Below, piece by piece: positions 34,850-47,089 of a stretch of 64,000 nt of DNA. The first letter of the stretch is position 1, and the number at the start of each line of letters is the position of its first letter. Under the pieces are notes generated by a model. The model did not search any database. It saw nothing but the letters and a program-made list of their open reading frames with translations, and had not been told where the DNA came from. The stretch comes from Unio delphinus. Taxonomy: Eukaryota; Mollusca; Bivalvia; Unionida; Unionidae. The translations under genes were made by a program, and so were the position numbers. Location of the stretch: positions 18,471,001-18,535,000 of the forward strand of contig JAQISU010000081.1 of assembly GCA_029339505.1 (NCBI GenBank). Direction: 5' to 3'.

Positions 34850-36766
34850 ATGGCTGACAATACTGAGCAGTGGATCAATGCATGTAGCATATGCCTTGAT
34901 CCATATGATAACCCTAAAATCTTGCAATGTTTTCACACATTCTGTGCAAAATGCCTAGAGGATATTATAACATATTCAGGAATGTCAGGAAAAATCTACT
35001 GTCCCTTATGTCGGACTGGTATTCAGGTACCCCAAAATGGCGTAGAAGGGTTTAAATCAAATTATTACATTCAAGTATCTGATGTTACATCAAGTCCAAT
35101 TATCCTATGTTCAGGGGAAACAACTGTTCATAATTACATTAATCCTGTGCCGGGACAAATGTACCATGCAGTTCTTTCTTGCTGCGAATATGTTAAGCCT
35201 TTTAAGAAGTGTGTAGTTACTGTGCATTACATTACACCAGGCAAGTGTTCTCCACCGGTACTGAAGGCAAAGTCCCTTGGAACTTTTGTTGAGTTTGCAT
35301 GGACGGGTCCTGTGGACAATGGAGGGTCAGCCATCATCCAGTACAATGCAAGAATGATAGTTCCTGATAAAGGCACATATGAAGTATATAACGGGGACAT
35401 TCCTTCATGCAAAGTGGATAATCTGAATGGAGGCAGGTTGCATCTGTTTGCAGTGAGGGCACAAAATGCTGCCGGATGTGGACCTTGGTCTGATTCACTG
35501 GAGGTTATCACTGACTCATGTCCACCTGCAGATCCAAAAGAACTTACATTTGATGAAATTTCATCTACCAGTGTTGTCCTATTTTGGACGGAGCCAGAGT
35601 GTAATGGGGAAGAAATCACGGGTTATGTCATTGCAATATGTACTAAATCAGAGAAAGAACAATTAGATCGTACAGGGACAAACCAATGCACAATAAAGAT
35701 TTGCAACCTTAATCCTGGAACAACATACACTTTTTCTGTGCAAGCAGTCAACAGGATTGGCCAGGGAAAGTTTTGCAAGGAGATGTCCTGCACAACATTG
35801 GCTAGTAAGCCTTCTCCAGTAACTGTTGTCAAAGTAGACGTCATTTCAGCTACATCTTTTGCCTTATGTTGGAAAGAACCTGCAAGCAATGGAAGTAAAA
35901 TATCTGGATATCACATTTGCTTGAATGATTGCGATAAAATTGAAGTATCCAACACGAGAAAATACAGATTTAAGAAAGTGGATACCCTTTTATTGCATTT
36001 TATTTCAGTTCGAGCCATTAACTCCGTAGGAGTCTCAGACAAAGGGACTATATTAGCTGTTCATGGGTGCAAAGAATGTATGTGGCATGTGCATTCAGTT
36101 GCAGGTCTCAACCAATGCGAGAAAACGTGTGAGTTGCATCCAATGAAAGAATGTCAGTATGTTAAACAGCTGAATAATTGTAGGCCCAGCATTATTAATC
36201 GATTTGCTCATTACAGAAAGATGTCTGAAATTCAAATGATGCATAATGCAATGGATGTAGCAAGAAACATTTTAATCCAAAGGGAAATGGATACCATTGT
36301 TGACGAGATTGTAACAGAATCATTTGGATGCACTAAATCTAATATGATAAAAATAATGCATTCCACACTCTTAGTTCTTGCCATTGCTGTATGTTATGCA
36401 ACTTGTTCCCAGAAATCTCTTGGATGTCCATGTTGTATCGCACAACTCATCGTTATTCTTCTTTTAATGACGATGACTCTGATAAAATTAAATGCAAAAC
36501 AATACTATACCAAGAAGCGTTTTAAAGGAGATCTTATTTGCATTCCTTTGGAGATAGTTTCAAAACATCGAACTGATAGTGAAGTATATGCGGTTACCTT
36601 CCATATTACTTGTTATGGCTGCTTTTCAATATCACTACCAATATATGACCGATCCGGCAGTCTATTCTTTGGAAAAAAAATATCGGTCAGAAAAGCAAAG
36701 ACTGAAAAAGGAAATGTTATCGAAAATGAAACAGCTGCATTCCAATGCACACCTTACTATATTTGA
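34850..36766 (+). CDS. RING finger, FN3-repeat, membrane-anchored protein (638 aa)
   Basis: Single open frame from MADN. Residues 12-54 form a C3HC4 RING: C12, C15, C27, H29, C32, C35, C51, C54, with the CFHTFC core expected of E2-binding ubiquitin ligases. Residues about 70-130 are a linker with conserved Cys (LSCCEY, KKC) and no B-box. Three FN3 modules follow (about 134-222, 225-318, 321-406), each with the W-xx-P-xx-NG signature and a closing VxAxN-xxGxG motif. A Cys/His cluster (C407, C410, C423, C427, C435) precedes a helical segment, two hydrophobic segments (about 503-519 and 528-545) and a 90-residue tail. There is no signal peptide, so RING and FN3 should face the cytosol, anchored by the hydrophobic pair. 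Ubiquitin ligase activity is inferred from the RING; the substrate is unknown. A shorter paralogue is at 60976. Confidence 0.85.
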   Translation: MADNTEQWINACSICLDPYDNPKILQCFHTFCAKCLEDIITYSGMSGKIYCPLCRTGIQVPQNGVEGFKSNYYIQVSDVTSSPIILCSGETTVHNYINPVPGQMYHAVLSCCEYVKPFKKCVVTVHYITPGKCSPPVLKAKSLGTFVEFAWTGPVDNGGSAIIQYNARMIVPDKGTYEVYNGDIPSCKVDNLNGGRLHLFAVRAQNAAGCGPWSDSLEVITDSCPPADPKELTFDEISSTSVVLFWTEPECNGEEITGYVIAICTKSEKEQLDRTGTNQCTIKICNLNPGTTYTFSVQAVNRIGQGKFCKEMSCTTLASKPSPVTVVKVDVISATSFALCWKEPASNGSKISGYHICLNDCDKIEVSNTRKYRFKKVDTLLLHFISVRAINSVGVSDKGTILAVHGCKECMWHVHSVAGLNQCEKTCELHPMKECQYVKQLNNCRPSIINRFAHYRKMSEIQMMHNAMDVARNILIQREMDTIVDEIVTESFGCTKSNMIKIMHSTLLVLAIAVCYATCSQKSLGCPCCIAQLIVILLLMTMTLIKLNAKQYYTKKRFKGDLICIPLEIVSKHRTDSEVYAVTFHITCYGCFSISLPIYDRSGSLFFGKKISVRKAKTEKGNVIENETAAFQCTPYYI

Positions 36767-38282
36767 AAATATCCCTTTTCCTGATTCTCCAACTTTTGTG
36801 CAAATGTATCTATGGTGCTCAAACATGTTTCATTATCCCCATCATTCATAGTAACTTTTTACTATATGCTTAGTTTAACTTTGGCACATGTTATAGGGGT
36901 GTCCATCAAGCTGAAAATTTACCAATATCAGTTTTTGTTTTGTTCCAACCACACGTCACAAGTCTTGGAGAGATTTTGATAGAATTTTGCATTGGCTTAT
37001 ATAATGTCCCCGGGTCAAAGTTAAAGTTACAAAGTTACTGACCTAAAATTATTATATGGCTGTAACGTTTTATATGCAGAGTATATTACGTCAATTTAGG
37101 TTTGTCTTGTTTAACCTTAATACAATTTTTCAGCATATGACAGTACAAGAACCAGAAAGAACCATCGACCCATGAAAGCAAACTTTCTCACATACCCATT
37201 TTGGTCGAGCCGTAACTCAAAATCACTTGGACCGAAGTGAGATGTGTGAGATATCTGTCAACTCCCAACGCCCTAGACCACGTGGGTACATGGGACCTAT
37301 ATTTCGATAATACTTAGCTAATCATAGATATCGATTAAATATGGTATGTTGTGTACCAAAGTCTAAATGCAATCAATATTAAGGTCCTGACCTGAAAACA
37401 TAATTAAATATTACTTTACATACCTGTTTATGGTAATAAGTTTATGACCATTACATTATCATACAGCTTAGAGAGGTTTAAAGTAGTACTCTACTAATAT
37501 TAGGACCCAGGTTTGGTTACCGCATCCATCGCCTTATCTGCAAGCACCAAACCATACATGCTATACCAAATAAACATCCTCCCAAAATGATGCATCAGAG
37601 TCACTAATATAGGCATTCGTGCATAACATACACACTCTCTTATTAACCTATTAATTTTCATTTAAGTACAGTCTGTCAGGATTCCTACAACAATATTCAA
37701 TATATTTAGAGGATCTTCTAGCTAGTTCCAAAACACTGAAAGTGCTATTACTGGATCTTACCGGAGAGTGTTTGATAATATGAATGTCAGGGCATGGTTT
37801 TTTTTGTTGTTTTTTTAACTGCTGATTGGGTGTCTCGCTTAATTTGGGTTTCGTTATCTAGATATAATTGCCTGGTTCGATTAAATATAAGTGGTGAAAC
37901 GTATAGATGAAATATATAGAGATCTGAGCAGATATATAGAACAAACAAACACGAGCACCCGAACAGGTAAACAACAATTGAATCAATTACATAAAGCAAC
38001 TATGCGAAATCATTACATTAGGAATATATCTGCTTTTAGAAAACAAAACTTTCTCGAATTACAAAGGAATGGATTCAAATTAAATAGATGATCTGTTTAC
38101 TGATAGATTTAGTTCATCAAAGAAGAATCGTGTGAAATCGAAGTCAATGTCTTGTATGATTGCATAACCTGTTTAGCGGTTCGTTCGACTTCCACTGTAG
38201 CTGTTCAGACGCCTGGATCTCCAGATTCCACCCTCAACAATCCGTCCCAGAATACTCTCAGAACTTATGCGTCACAGAATTG
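36767..38282. other. 3' flank of the RING-FN3 gene, gene-free
   Basis: Probably 3' UTR followed by AT-rich intergenic DNA. No ORF with recognisable content. Confidence 0.5.
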
Positions 38283-38385
38283 TACGTCTCTGGATATACG
38301 TCTCAGATTACAAGTCTCAGGATTGCACGTCCGAGACTTCACGTCTCAGGATTACACGTCTCAGACTGCACGTCTGAGGAGCTAC
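38283..38385. repeat. 14-15-bp minisatellite, about 7 copies
   Basis: Units like acgtctcaggattac repeat with small changes. They include BsmBI-like cgtctc motifs. The array ends in a short CT run near 38390. Confidence 0.8.
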
Positions 38386-38399
38386 TTTCTCTCTCTCTC

Positions 38400-40948
38400 T
38401 GCTTCAAATGTCCAACCAAATCAGTTCGTCCGATTCATTGGACAATAGTTGTTATGAGGGAATTTCTTGAAATTCCTTGTAGCCTACTCCTGTTTCTCTT
38501 GCAGAAAAGCTTAAACTGATTAAAATTGTCGATGAGACGATATTCAAACTTAGTAAATTTTGCGTGGGAAACACGCCCCTTAATTAGCGTAACCAATCAG
38601 TCACATTTCTCTGCCCCTTTCTCAGTGGCGCCAAAATTAGGGTCAGTTTGACCTGGTAGTTTGATAGTTACAAAGTTTCTGCGATTTTTCAATATGTGAC
38701 AGTTTTATCCTGAAAATAACGTTTATTGTGCCCCTAATCGTTCGTCTGGCTGCTATCCAAACGAATGCGTAATTACGAATGGCCTTCTCCCCTCCAAAGG
38801 ACATTCGGAACATGGCAGTATGACGATTGATTCGCATCCATTCTCAAGAAATCTATTTAATGTTTATCCGATCTCAACTAATGTAATCTTGTTAGATCGC
38901 CAGAAATTTGCCCCTTCACAATGAATTAGTGTTTTAAATATGGAGAAATCATATCATCATACAGGTTGAAAAGTTTTTAATTAGAACTCTATTGGGAACC
39001 GAACTCTGGTCTGCAGGTTACTGCGCGCATTGCCATTCTGGCGAGCATCAACCGCCATCCACGATGACTAAGCTCTCATCCTCCAAAAAGATAATACAAA
39101 GTCGCTGATACATGCATTAGTGTGTAGCAGACACCTGTGTCTCGACCGAGCAACTTATTCTCATCTCAGTCATAAAGAAATAATATGGACTCTATGTATG
39201 TATGATCGAAGTTCACTATCAGTATAACAAATTGGCATGCTGCGGATTAATACCCCACCACCATCCTGATTTTGAGATATTTTTTTTTTAATCAGACATG
39301 CATAAACAAGTAAACCAGTATGTCTATTCATTTGATGTCCAAATTACGTATTTGATTTCACGTGGTAGTTTGTCTGTCAAAGGTAGTTACAAAAAACCCA
39401 ATCCATTTTCGGTTGAGAGTATGTTTGGTTCCTATAGAGATTTGTGATAAGTCAAGCTGAATCACATTGGCTGCGAGTGGACAACGTTGACGGAAAGGGA
39501 TAAGATAAAAAAAGAGTTTATAGTAAGTTGAAAGTAGACAGTAATAGAACGATTTCAGATCGATTATTATAAAATGTTGATAAAGGAAAGTGTTTCAGAA
39601 ATTTATAGATAATCGAGGAATATCTATAATAAAGACCTATATATGCAAATATTTGTAATGAATATTGCTAGGTAATTAAAAAAGAGAAATAAATACGTTC
39701 TTTTATATCTGAATTAAAGAACTGTGTGAAAATCAAAGTTTGAATTGAACATTTATGACGAAATATATGGACTATGCTATGTTTCTCAGTTTTAAAAACC
39801 AATTGAATCGTGCCTTGCTTTTGTATTAAATTTCATATGTAAATTGCACCAGTAAAGGAAACAGTCTTTCATAAAATATAAAAACCTGACTGAGTCATAC
39901 AATGTGTGCTAATATATAACTTCAATTCTTACCGAGTGATACAAAGTGTACAAACATATAACTGAATTCGTAATGTACAGAAGTTCTAATTGTTTGATGT
40001 TGTTCCAAAAAAATCTCAAAAAAGACGGAGACCCATCCTCGTCTTTGCCTGACTTTCACATTGTTACTGAAGTCATATAATACTAATGCCTTTGTTATCA
40101 TCCCCGCCATCCAGTTAATAGCTTTTCTCTCTATTCATCCATTAATCCTTCCTGTCTTCCGTCCACCCATGTTGGTCTGATAATATTTGATGCTAACACT
40201 TTACAATATATTATCAGATAAACTACCATTTAGTCGACAAAGAAGAAACTTTTAGGCTACCAGTGGACATAATATATCTAGTGTCAAGAAGAAAAAAAGT
40301 TGAACAATTTCCAACCATTGTTTTATCAAATGTATCAGTTGTTCGATATTTAATTAAGAAAATAGTATTAGGATGCCAATTATTTAAAAAATAAAGTTTA
40401 TTAGAATGAATATATAATTACTAATGCGTGGGACCATTGTGAGCGTACCTGTAACCTAGGTACGGGCCTTTTTTGAATGGGCTCCGTAATGTGACGAGTT
40501 TGCAGACTCGAAAGAGCAGGCTTGTTATAGATTGTTTTGATGCATGTGCCAAAAGTAATATGTGATAATTGTTGTTAAATAATTTTTAAGAGCTTTTGAC
40601 AGGTGATTTGAATAGCAAAGGCATTTATTTCCAAAGACTATTGAAAGCGCAATCAACTTACCGAAAATCTAGCACCACAAGCCATGTTCATCAGCAATTG
40701 CTTTTGCAATAATTACAAGAAACTAATATATGTTTATTATTTGGCAGATAATTAAAAGGGTAAAAACATGTCTTCTTAACAAAAAAATCTCTAAAGATGG
40801 CTTGTCAATACATATGTAGCTGATTTCAAGTTGTGATCATTGATAGGTAAATAGGTACAAAACTCATTGTAATGAAAATAGTTTTAAAAAAGTTCAGATT
40901 ATATTACTGTTGATTGCAAATTGTGATATTTATATGGATTTCTGCCCC

Positions 40949-40950
<2 letters not shown>
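38400..40950. other. Gene-free AT-rich stretch
   Basis: No supported gene, RNA or repeat boundary. A weak B-box-like gttcggttccc on the minus strand near 39000 lacks a pairing stem. Confidence 0.45.
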
Positions 40951-41026
<76 letters not shown>

Positions 41027-41034
41027 GAGAGAGA
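40951..41034. repeat. (GA)n microsatellite
   Basis: GA run of about 84 bases with one T interruption at 41021. Confidence 0.95.
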
Positions 41035-41431
41035 TTAACAGTTTTGCCGGACCAGCTGTGGTCACTGATTGTCAATATTATGCAGCTTAATATGTACACC
41101 TGCTCAGGACTGAGGTGCTCATCAACAAGAAGCTGCTGATATTTTTCCACATACTCGACAGCTCCTTCGTGGTCTGCAGACCGTTTTTCTCAACACACTT
41201 TATGCATGTAAATTCCATGATGCTTCTTGGACCTTTGAAACCATCCTTCACTATAGTCATACTCATGTTCTATTTTAAGTTCTTTGTGAATAAACTGATC
41301 CTTTACCATCCTGTCCTACAAGCCTACTCCATCACTCCGACATTGTCGAAAACATTCCATCATCACTCTTTCATCCTCAGCTCTCGTACCATCTTTCATA
41401 GATTTTCTAATGTTCATTAACTTCTTGGAAT

Positions 41432-42815
41432 TGTTATGTAAGAAAATGTTGTTATTGTAATAAAGGTTGTTGTACGGCTACATCTTTGAGAGAGAGAGAG
41501 AAAGAGAGAAAGCTCTCTTAACCGTGTGCCGTCACAATGTTAAACCAGCTACATCTGCATAATTATTTTGCCTGTAATGAGAAGGCAAACATCTATTTCT
41601 TTTGTCGGTACGGAACTGACTTTTTATTTAATTAAACAACACAAATATATTGACTACATTCTAGAAACACATCTAAAAACTTTATAATAAAAGTTCATGC
41701 AATACATATTATATTTTCCTTTTTCCAGCTTTCCAACTTCATTTATTCGTATAACTTCTACTTTTTAGAATATTATTCAAATAGTTAATTTCAATCATTT
41801 TCAAGATAGCCAAGATATAAAAATGTAATGAACATAATTAGTGTAACAATTAATTTAAAGAAATGCATTTTACTTATTTTAAAATAGAATATTGATTTAG
41901 AATATATTGCTAGATACTATTCTTTCTTACTTAAAGAATACTTTATTTCAATATTAAATCTAAACATGAAAATGGTAGCAATCTCAACCTTACAATAAAA
42001 AGTACATAAATATAATTAAATATAAATTATTTAGAACATTTAAACATTCCGTTACAATATATTATAAATAAAAGAATTTAGTAGCAATGTTGCACACAAA
42101 ACAATTTTACCATTAAAATCTCAATCATTAAAAATACTTATTCCTAAAATAAGTTATAGCATATACAATTATTTTACCTGTAATGAGAAGGCAAACATCT
42201 ATTTCTTTTGTCGGTAGAGAACTGACCTGACCCTTAAATGCGTGGTCTTTTATATGCATCCTGTGTCAGGTTAACGTACCCTTGGAAATAGATGTTTATT
42301 CTCATCAAGTAAAAATCAGTTTTCCTGGTCCAAACCAGCCTAATTTGACGTCATCTGACATAAGGTACAACTCAGATTTGTAGTTCGTTTGGCATTAGTT
42401 ACGTCCGAACATGATAATCCCTAAATATTCTAAATCAGCAACATGTTTAATATATTAAGCCAGCAGCAATGTCCGTCAAACATTAGATACTGTCCAAAAT
42501 TAGACAAGAACCATTCTGTATTTACGTCAGTACGGAAGTTTGTTCTGTGTTTTACCGACAAGACTTTAGGGGCTGACTGACTTCAGTAAGATTTTTGCCA
42601 ATGCCTGGTTTTACAAAATATATGTTTCACTGATAAGACTTAGAAGCTGACTGACTTTTGCTTTATAACCTATTTCCACACAATAATGTACATTCGTATA
42701 GCTAATGATTTAAGTTGCCAACGTTTTGCTATAAATGAATAAAAACATTGCTTTAATAATACAATTTAAAGAAAATATCAATCTTATTAATTTTACTAAA
42801 AATTCAATCCTAACA
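41432..42815 (-). repeat. 3' LTR (1384 bp)
   Basis: The block 41857-42815 aligns with 45520-46480. The remainder, about 41450-41856, is absent from the other LTR. That extra part contains a second copy (41558-41620) of a segment also found at 42160-42227. Confidence 0.75.
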
Positions 42816-45484
42816 ATACCCTCTGATTTATTTGAGCCGAGTCCTCGAGGCTCGAAAAGAAAAATCAATTTCATTCATCAAAACGAGATAAAAGGTGAAG
42901 GATCATAAATACAATGATACAAAAATACATTGCGAGACATTTCGCAAAGTTTAAAGATACAATGTAAACACTGCAAATACATTGCAAAATACTAGGCAAA
43001 GTACAAAAAATACAATGAGAAAGTACATTGCAAATACTCAGTCAAATTCAAAAAGTACAGTACAATGCAAAATATTTGATAAAATTCCCAAAAGAAACAC
43101 AATGGGAAGTGTATTGCACAATACTCAGTCAAATACAATAAAAGTACAATGTAAAAATCGTGATAAAATTTCCCAAAAATACAATGGAAGCAGCATTGAA
43201 TACCTTCATAAAATACAGTAACGTATCGTGGTACGATATTAAAGAAAAATTTAAAAGTTTACGTAACTTAAACAGCTTTACAATATAAAATTCTACAAAA
43301 CCTACATAAAAACTAGTCTTGTCAGACGATTGTAACACAAAATAGTAGCATGCAGTTCTTGGTATCTTTATTTTTCTTTTTCTATTTTAGTTTACTATTT
43401 TTTTATACTTTTTTATTTGTATGTCTTCTTTTGTCTCTTCTTCTCTTTTAAATTTATTTGCATAACATCAGCAGAACATATGTATGGGGGACTACGTTAT
43501 TATATTGCTTCAGCCAAGTGTAATGAAAAAATTCTTGTTCTTATGAATAATGCTAGTAAGCCGATATTGAGCTGATCTTCCTAGTTCATCAAAGAATTAC
43601 CAGTAGTTTTGAAGTAAGAATGGATGCAATGAAGATGGCACACAAATTTAGTATTAATCAAGAGTTATGAAACTGACAATATAATGTTGTTCTAGCCCTA
43701 ATAACCATGACGTATGTTCACTTACAATCAAACTTTGACCTGTGCGTGTATGAAATACGTATCGCCTTTGAATTAACCTAAGAACAATAAGTGAAAATAT
43801 CATTTAATCGTTTGTACGGTAAGATCTAGCGCAGCTTTGAAATGTACGTGTTTTAAAGTTATCTGTGACGATGGAAAGAGAATGTATTGCCTTATCGTTT
43901 TGAACTAATTTGACTCAGAAGCTGGCCGTATATAGACCAATAGCTGCTCATATCGTGAGAGCTATGCATTACGTTAACTCGGATTCGAGTAATCGCTAGG
44001 ACACTTTGACTATTTTATATCATTTCACATACATTTAAGTCAACATCAATGGATGTTGCAAAACCAGTGAAGGAAATCGCCTCTTCTAACTGGCTGATAG
44101 GTAGGCATTATAGCCGTTCCTATAGTACATACCATAAGGTACAGACCCTCATACAATGGTATGATAATTGTGAGAGAAAAACCTCTAAAACATTGTCGAA
44201 CCATTTGGCTGACAAACAAAAAAACATCTGAAGTCAATAAGTTCGAGACGGCTAGGCGGAATTTACAATTCTCCCTCAGATAGGTAAATACGGTAATACT
44301 ATGTTGAATGTGCTGTTAGCGTATCATGTATACGATAGTTTCAGATTTCAGTACGAACAGGGTTTTTGATAGCGTAGGCAAAGGATACAAGAAACGTCAG
44401 GTGTTTCATTCAAGCTCTGTAGGCAAAACATTACAACTGTGATGAATATTGTAGTAGATATAAGCAATAATTATACGTTACTACATAAGAAATAAGGCAA
44501 AAATTAGATCAGTTGTTTAGGAATATCAATGAATGCATTAACCTTATAATATTTGTATTATAAGAAACAAAATAAGATTAAGCAATAAACATACCTGTGT
44601 GTGAATTACTACAGTCCAGAAATATTGTTCCTATGAATGAATGGTATATATTAAGGAATAGTAAACAATGCACGTATTGTCTGTGAGTTCAAATTGTAAA
44701 AAGTTCAAGTCACTGTCAATGCGGCTGTCGTTGACTCTGGGTCTCGCGGAGATGTTGCTGTTATGTCCACGGAAATCTGGGTCTATGGTATAGGTGCATC
44801 TCAGTCTGGATTGCGGTAGCTTGATTTCAGCACTGGACTAGGGATATATACATTCGACATGTGGGATGTTTCAAACGATACTGTGGGAAGAATACTCATC
44901 GGCGATAAGCATGGTATGCTGGTAAACGTCTTAGTTGTACTTGTTGTTATTCCCATGGTGTGATAATACTGGTGCTGATGTCTTAGAACTGACCCTTCGT
45001 GTGGGCAAAAAAATACGAAAATCACAGAAGAGTTGTTCTTTCATTCCTGAGTTCACGTAGTGTAGCTGACGGCGTGATATCTCATGATAGTAAAGATGTT
45101 GGTGCGAGTCTCTCCCATGGATTATAGTTATACGTGTGACACCTGTATTCATGATGTTGTCTTCTCCAACTTTTACATGAACTTTTGTTGGAATGTCAAC
45201 TCAGGAAGATAGGAAGAAGAGAAAAATGATGAGTTCCTAGATAAAAAATGTCACATGATGATGGAAATGACTTGTAGAAAGTTACGGAATCGTAGCTGGA
45301 ATATGAGACTCTTGCTGTTACGGAAAACTTTATGAAGATGTTAGTCCAATAATGTCGTTTTTCCCAAGAATCTTTTCCATAACTTTTCAAAAGAAATAAT
45401 CACTCGAAACGGTGTAGATAGGCGACATCTTGGGGACATTGGCTCTGCCAGAGGGTCAAGAGATCTGTAACATGCTCCATCCAC
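42816..45484 (-). other. Interior of the LTR element without gag-pol
   Basis: No retroviral protein motif was recognised on either strand. At 42900-43200 an A-rich degenerate repeat with recurring aaatacaatg and ttgcaaatac motifs is present. Short minus-strand ORFs at 44801-45152 are unassigned. Confidence 0.6.
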
Positions 45485-46480
45485 TTGTTATGTAAGAAAA
45501 TGTAGTTGGTAATCATCACAAAAGAAATGCATTTTACTTATTTTAAAATAGAATATTGATTTAGAATATATTGCTAGATAATATTCTTTCTTACTTAAAG
45601 AATACTTTATTTCAATATTAAATCTAAACATGAAGTTGGTAGCGATCTCAACCTTACAATAAAAAGTACATAAATATAATTAAATATAAATTATTTAGAA
45701 CATTTAAACATTCCGTTACAATATATTATAAATAAAAGAATTCAGTAGCAATGTTGCACACAAAATAATTTTACCATTAAAATCTCAATCATTAAAAATA
45801 CTTATTCCTAAAATAAGTTATAGCATATACAATTATTTTACCTGTAATGAGAAGGCAAACATCTATTTCTTTTGTCGGTACGGAACTGACCTGACCCTTA
45901 AATGCGTGGTCTTTTATATACATCCTGTGTCAGGTTAACGTACCCTTGGAAATAGATGTTTATTCTCATCAAGTAAAAATCAGTTTTTCCTGGTCCAAAC
46001 CAGCCTAATTTGACGTCATCTGACATAAGGTACAACTCAGATTTGTAGTTCGTTTGGCATTAGTTACGTCCGAACATGATAATCCCTAAATATTCTAAAT
46101 CAGCAACATGTTTAATATATTAAGCCAGCAGCAATGTCCGTCAAACATTAGATACTGTCCAACATTAGACAAGAACCATTCTGTATTTACGTCAGTACGG
46201 AAGTTTGTTCTGTGTTTTACCGACAAGACTTTAGGGGCTGACTGACTTCAGTAAGATTTTTGCCAATGCCTGGTTTTACAAAATATATGTTTCACTGATA
46301 AGACTTAGAAGCTGACTGACTTTTGCTTTATAACCTATTTCCACACAATAATGTACATTCGTATAGCTAATGATTTAAGTTGCCAACGTTTTGCTATAAA
46401 TGAATAAAAACATTGCTTTAATAATACAATTTAAAGAAAATATCAATCTTATTAATTTTACTATAAATTCAATCCTAACA
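45485..46480 (-). repeat. 5' LTR (996 bp)
   Basis: Begins with the same tgttatgtaagaaaatgt as the other LTR, then jumps to the shared 960-bp block. It is about 390 bp shorter. Confidence 0.75.
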
Positions 46481-46484
46481 GAAT

Positions 46485-47085
46485 CACTGTCATAATAAAA
46501 TTTCAATATTTTGTCCTTCTGCTTCTTTATATAGTAAACAGTTGATGAACCAATACCATATGTGTCACAGAATTTTCGCACGGAAACACAACGGTCCAGT
46601 GTTTTTTAACGGGTCTGCTTTATCTTGTATCGTTATTGATTGGTGTTTACGAACACTTGGATCTTTCTTAGAATCCATAGCTAGGATTAAGTGTAAATAA
46701 AATAAGATAAGAAGCGCACATAATGCAAGTATCACTACCGACAGTACAGACCAACAAATTGTTCTCCACCCTTTTTGTGTTATTGGCGCCGTCTGTGGAC
46801 AATTTTTTTTAGTTCACTGTACATTAGAGTGAGAAATCCGAGTGCGCGCCCAGTAAACTAATTTGGTATTACGGGAATTTCAAGTGCCCTCTCGTTATTT
46901 TGTCCGGATTTTGTCCAACATCATTGCTTCTTGAGTGCTTCGACCCAATATTGCATTCACTAATTGATGCTATTACTACTTCTATCTCATCCGGGGAATT
47001 CCATAATTTTTCAAAACTGCCATTGTATAGCTTCTGCTGAAGAATCCAACACTCAACCATAACAATTTAAAGAACACATGCACAG
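46485..47085. other. Short gene-free gap between the LTR element and the LINE
   Basis: AT-rich. Minus-strand ORFs (46375-46581, 46869-47060) have no recognisable domain. Confidence 0.4.
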
Positions 47086-47089
47086 TTTA

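Larger units (their letters stand above)
41432..46480 (-). mobile_element. Non-autonomous LTR retrotransposon
   Basis: Two direct repeats, 41432-42815 and 45485-46480, share a 960-bp block at roughly 99% identity. Both start TGTTAT and end TAACA on the plus strand, so the termini are TG and CA. The 4-bp sequence GAAT flanks the whole unit at 41428-41431 and 46481-46484, a typical target-site duplication. On the minus strand a purine tract (agagggtat) precedes the 3' LTR, and a TGG-starting primer-binding-like site (tggatggagc) lies two bases inside the 5' LTR. The interior (42816-45484, 2.67 kb) has no recognised gag, RT, RNase H or integrase, so it would need proteins supplied by another element. 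A Ty3/gypsy affinity is plausible from the 4-bp duplication but is unproven. Confidence 0.8.

Noticed and set aside
35227..35889. Minus-strand ORFs of 130 and 88 codons
   Set aside because: Antisense shadows of the RING-FN3 coding exon.
38990..39070. Possible tRNA-like or SINE head on the minus strand
   Set aside because: A gttcggttccc motif is present, but no T stem or acceptor stem pairs.
44046..45390. Coding gene inside the LTR element
   Set aside because: Several 60-75-codon frames on both strands, none with gag, protease, RT or integrase motifs.
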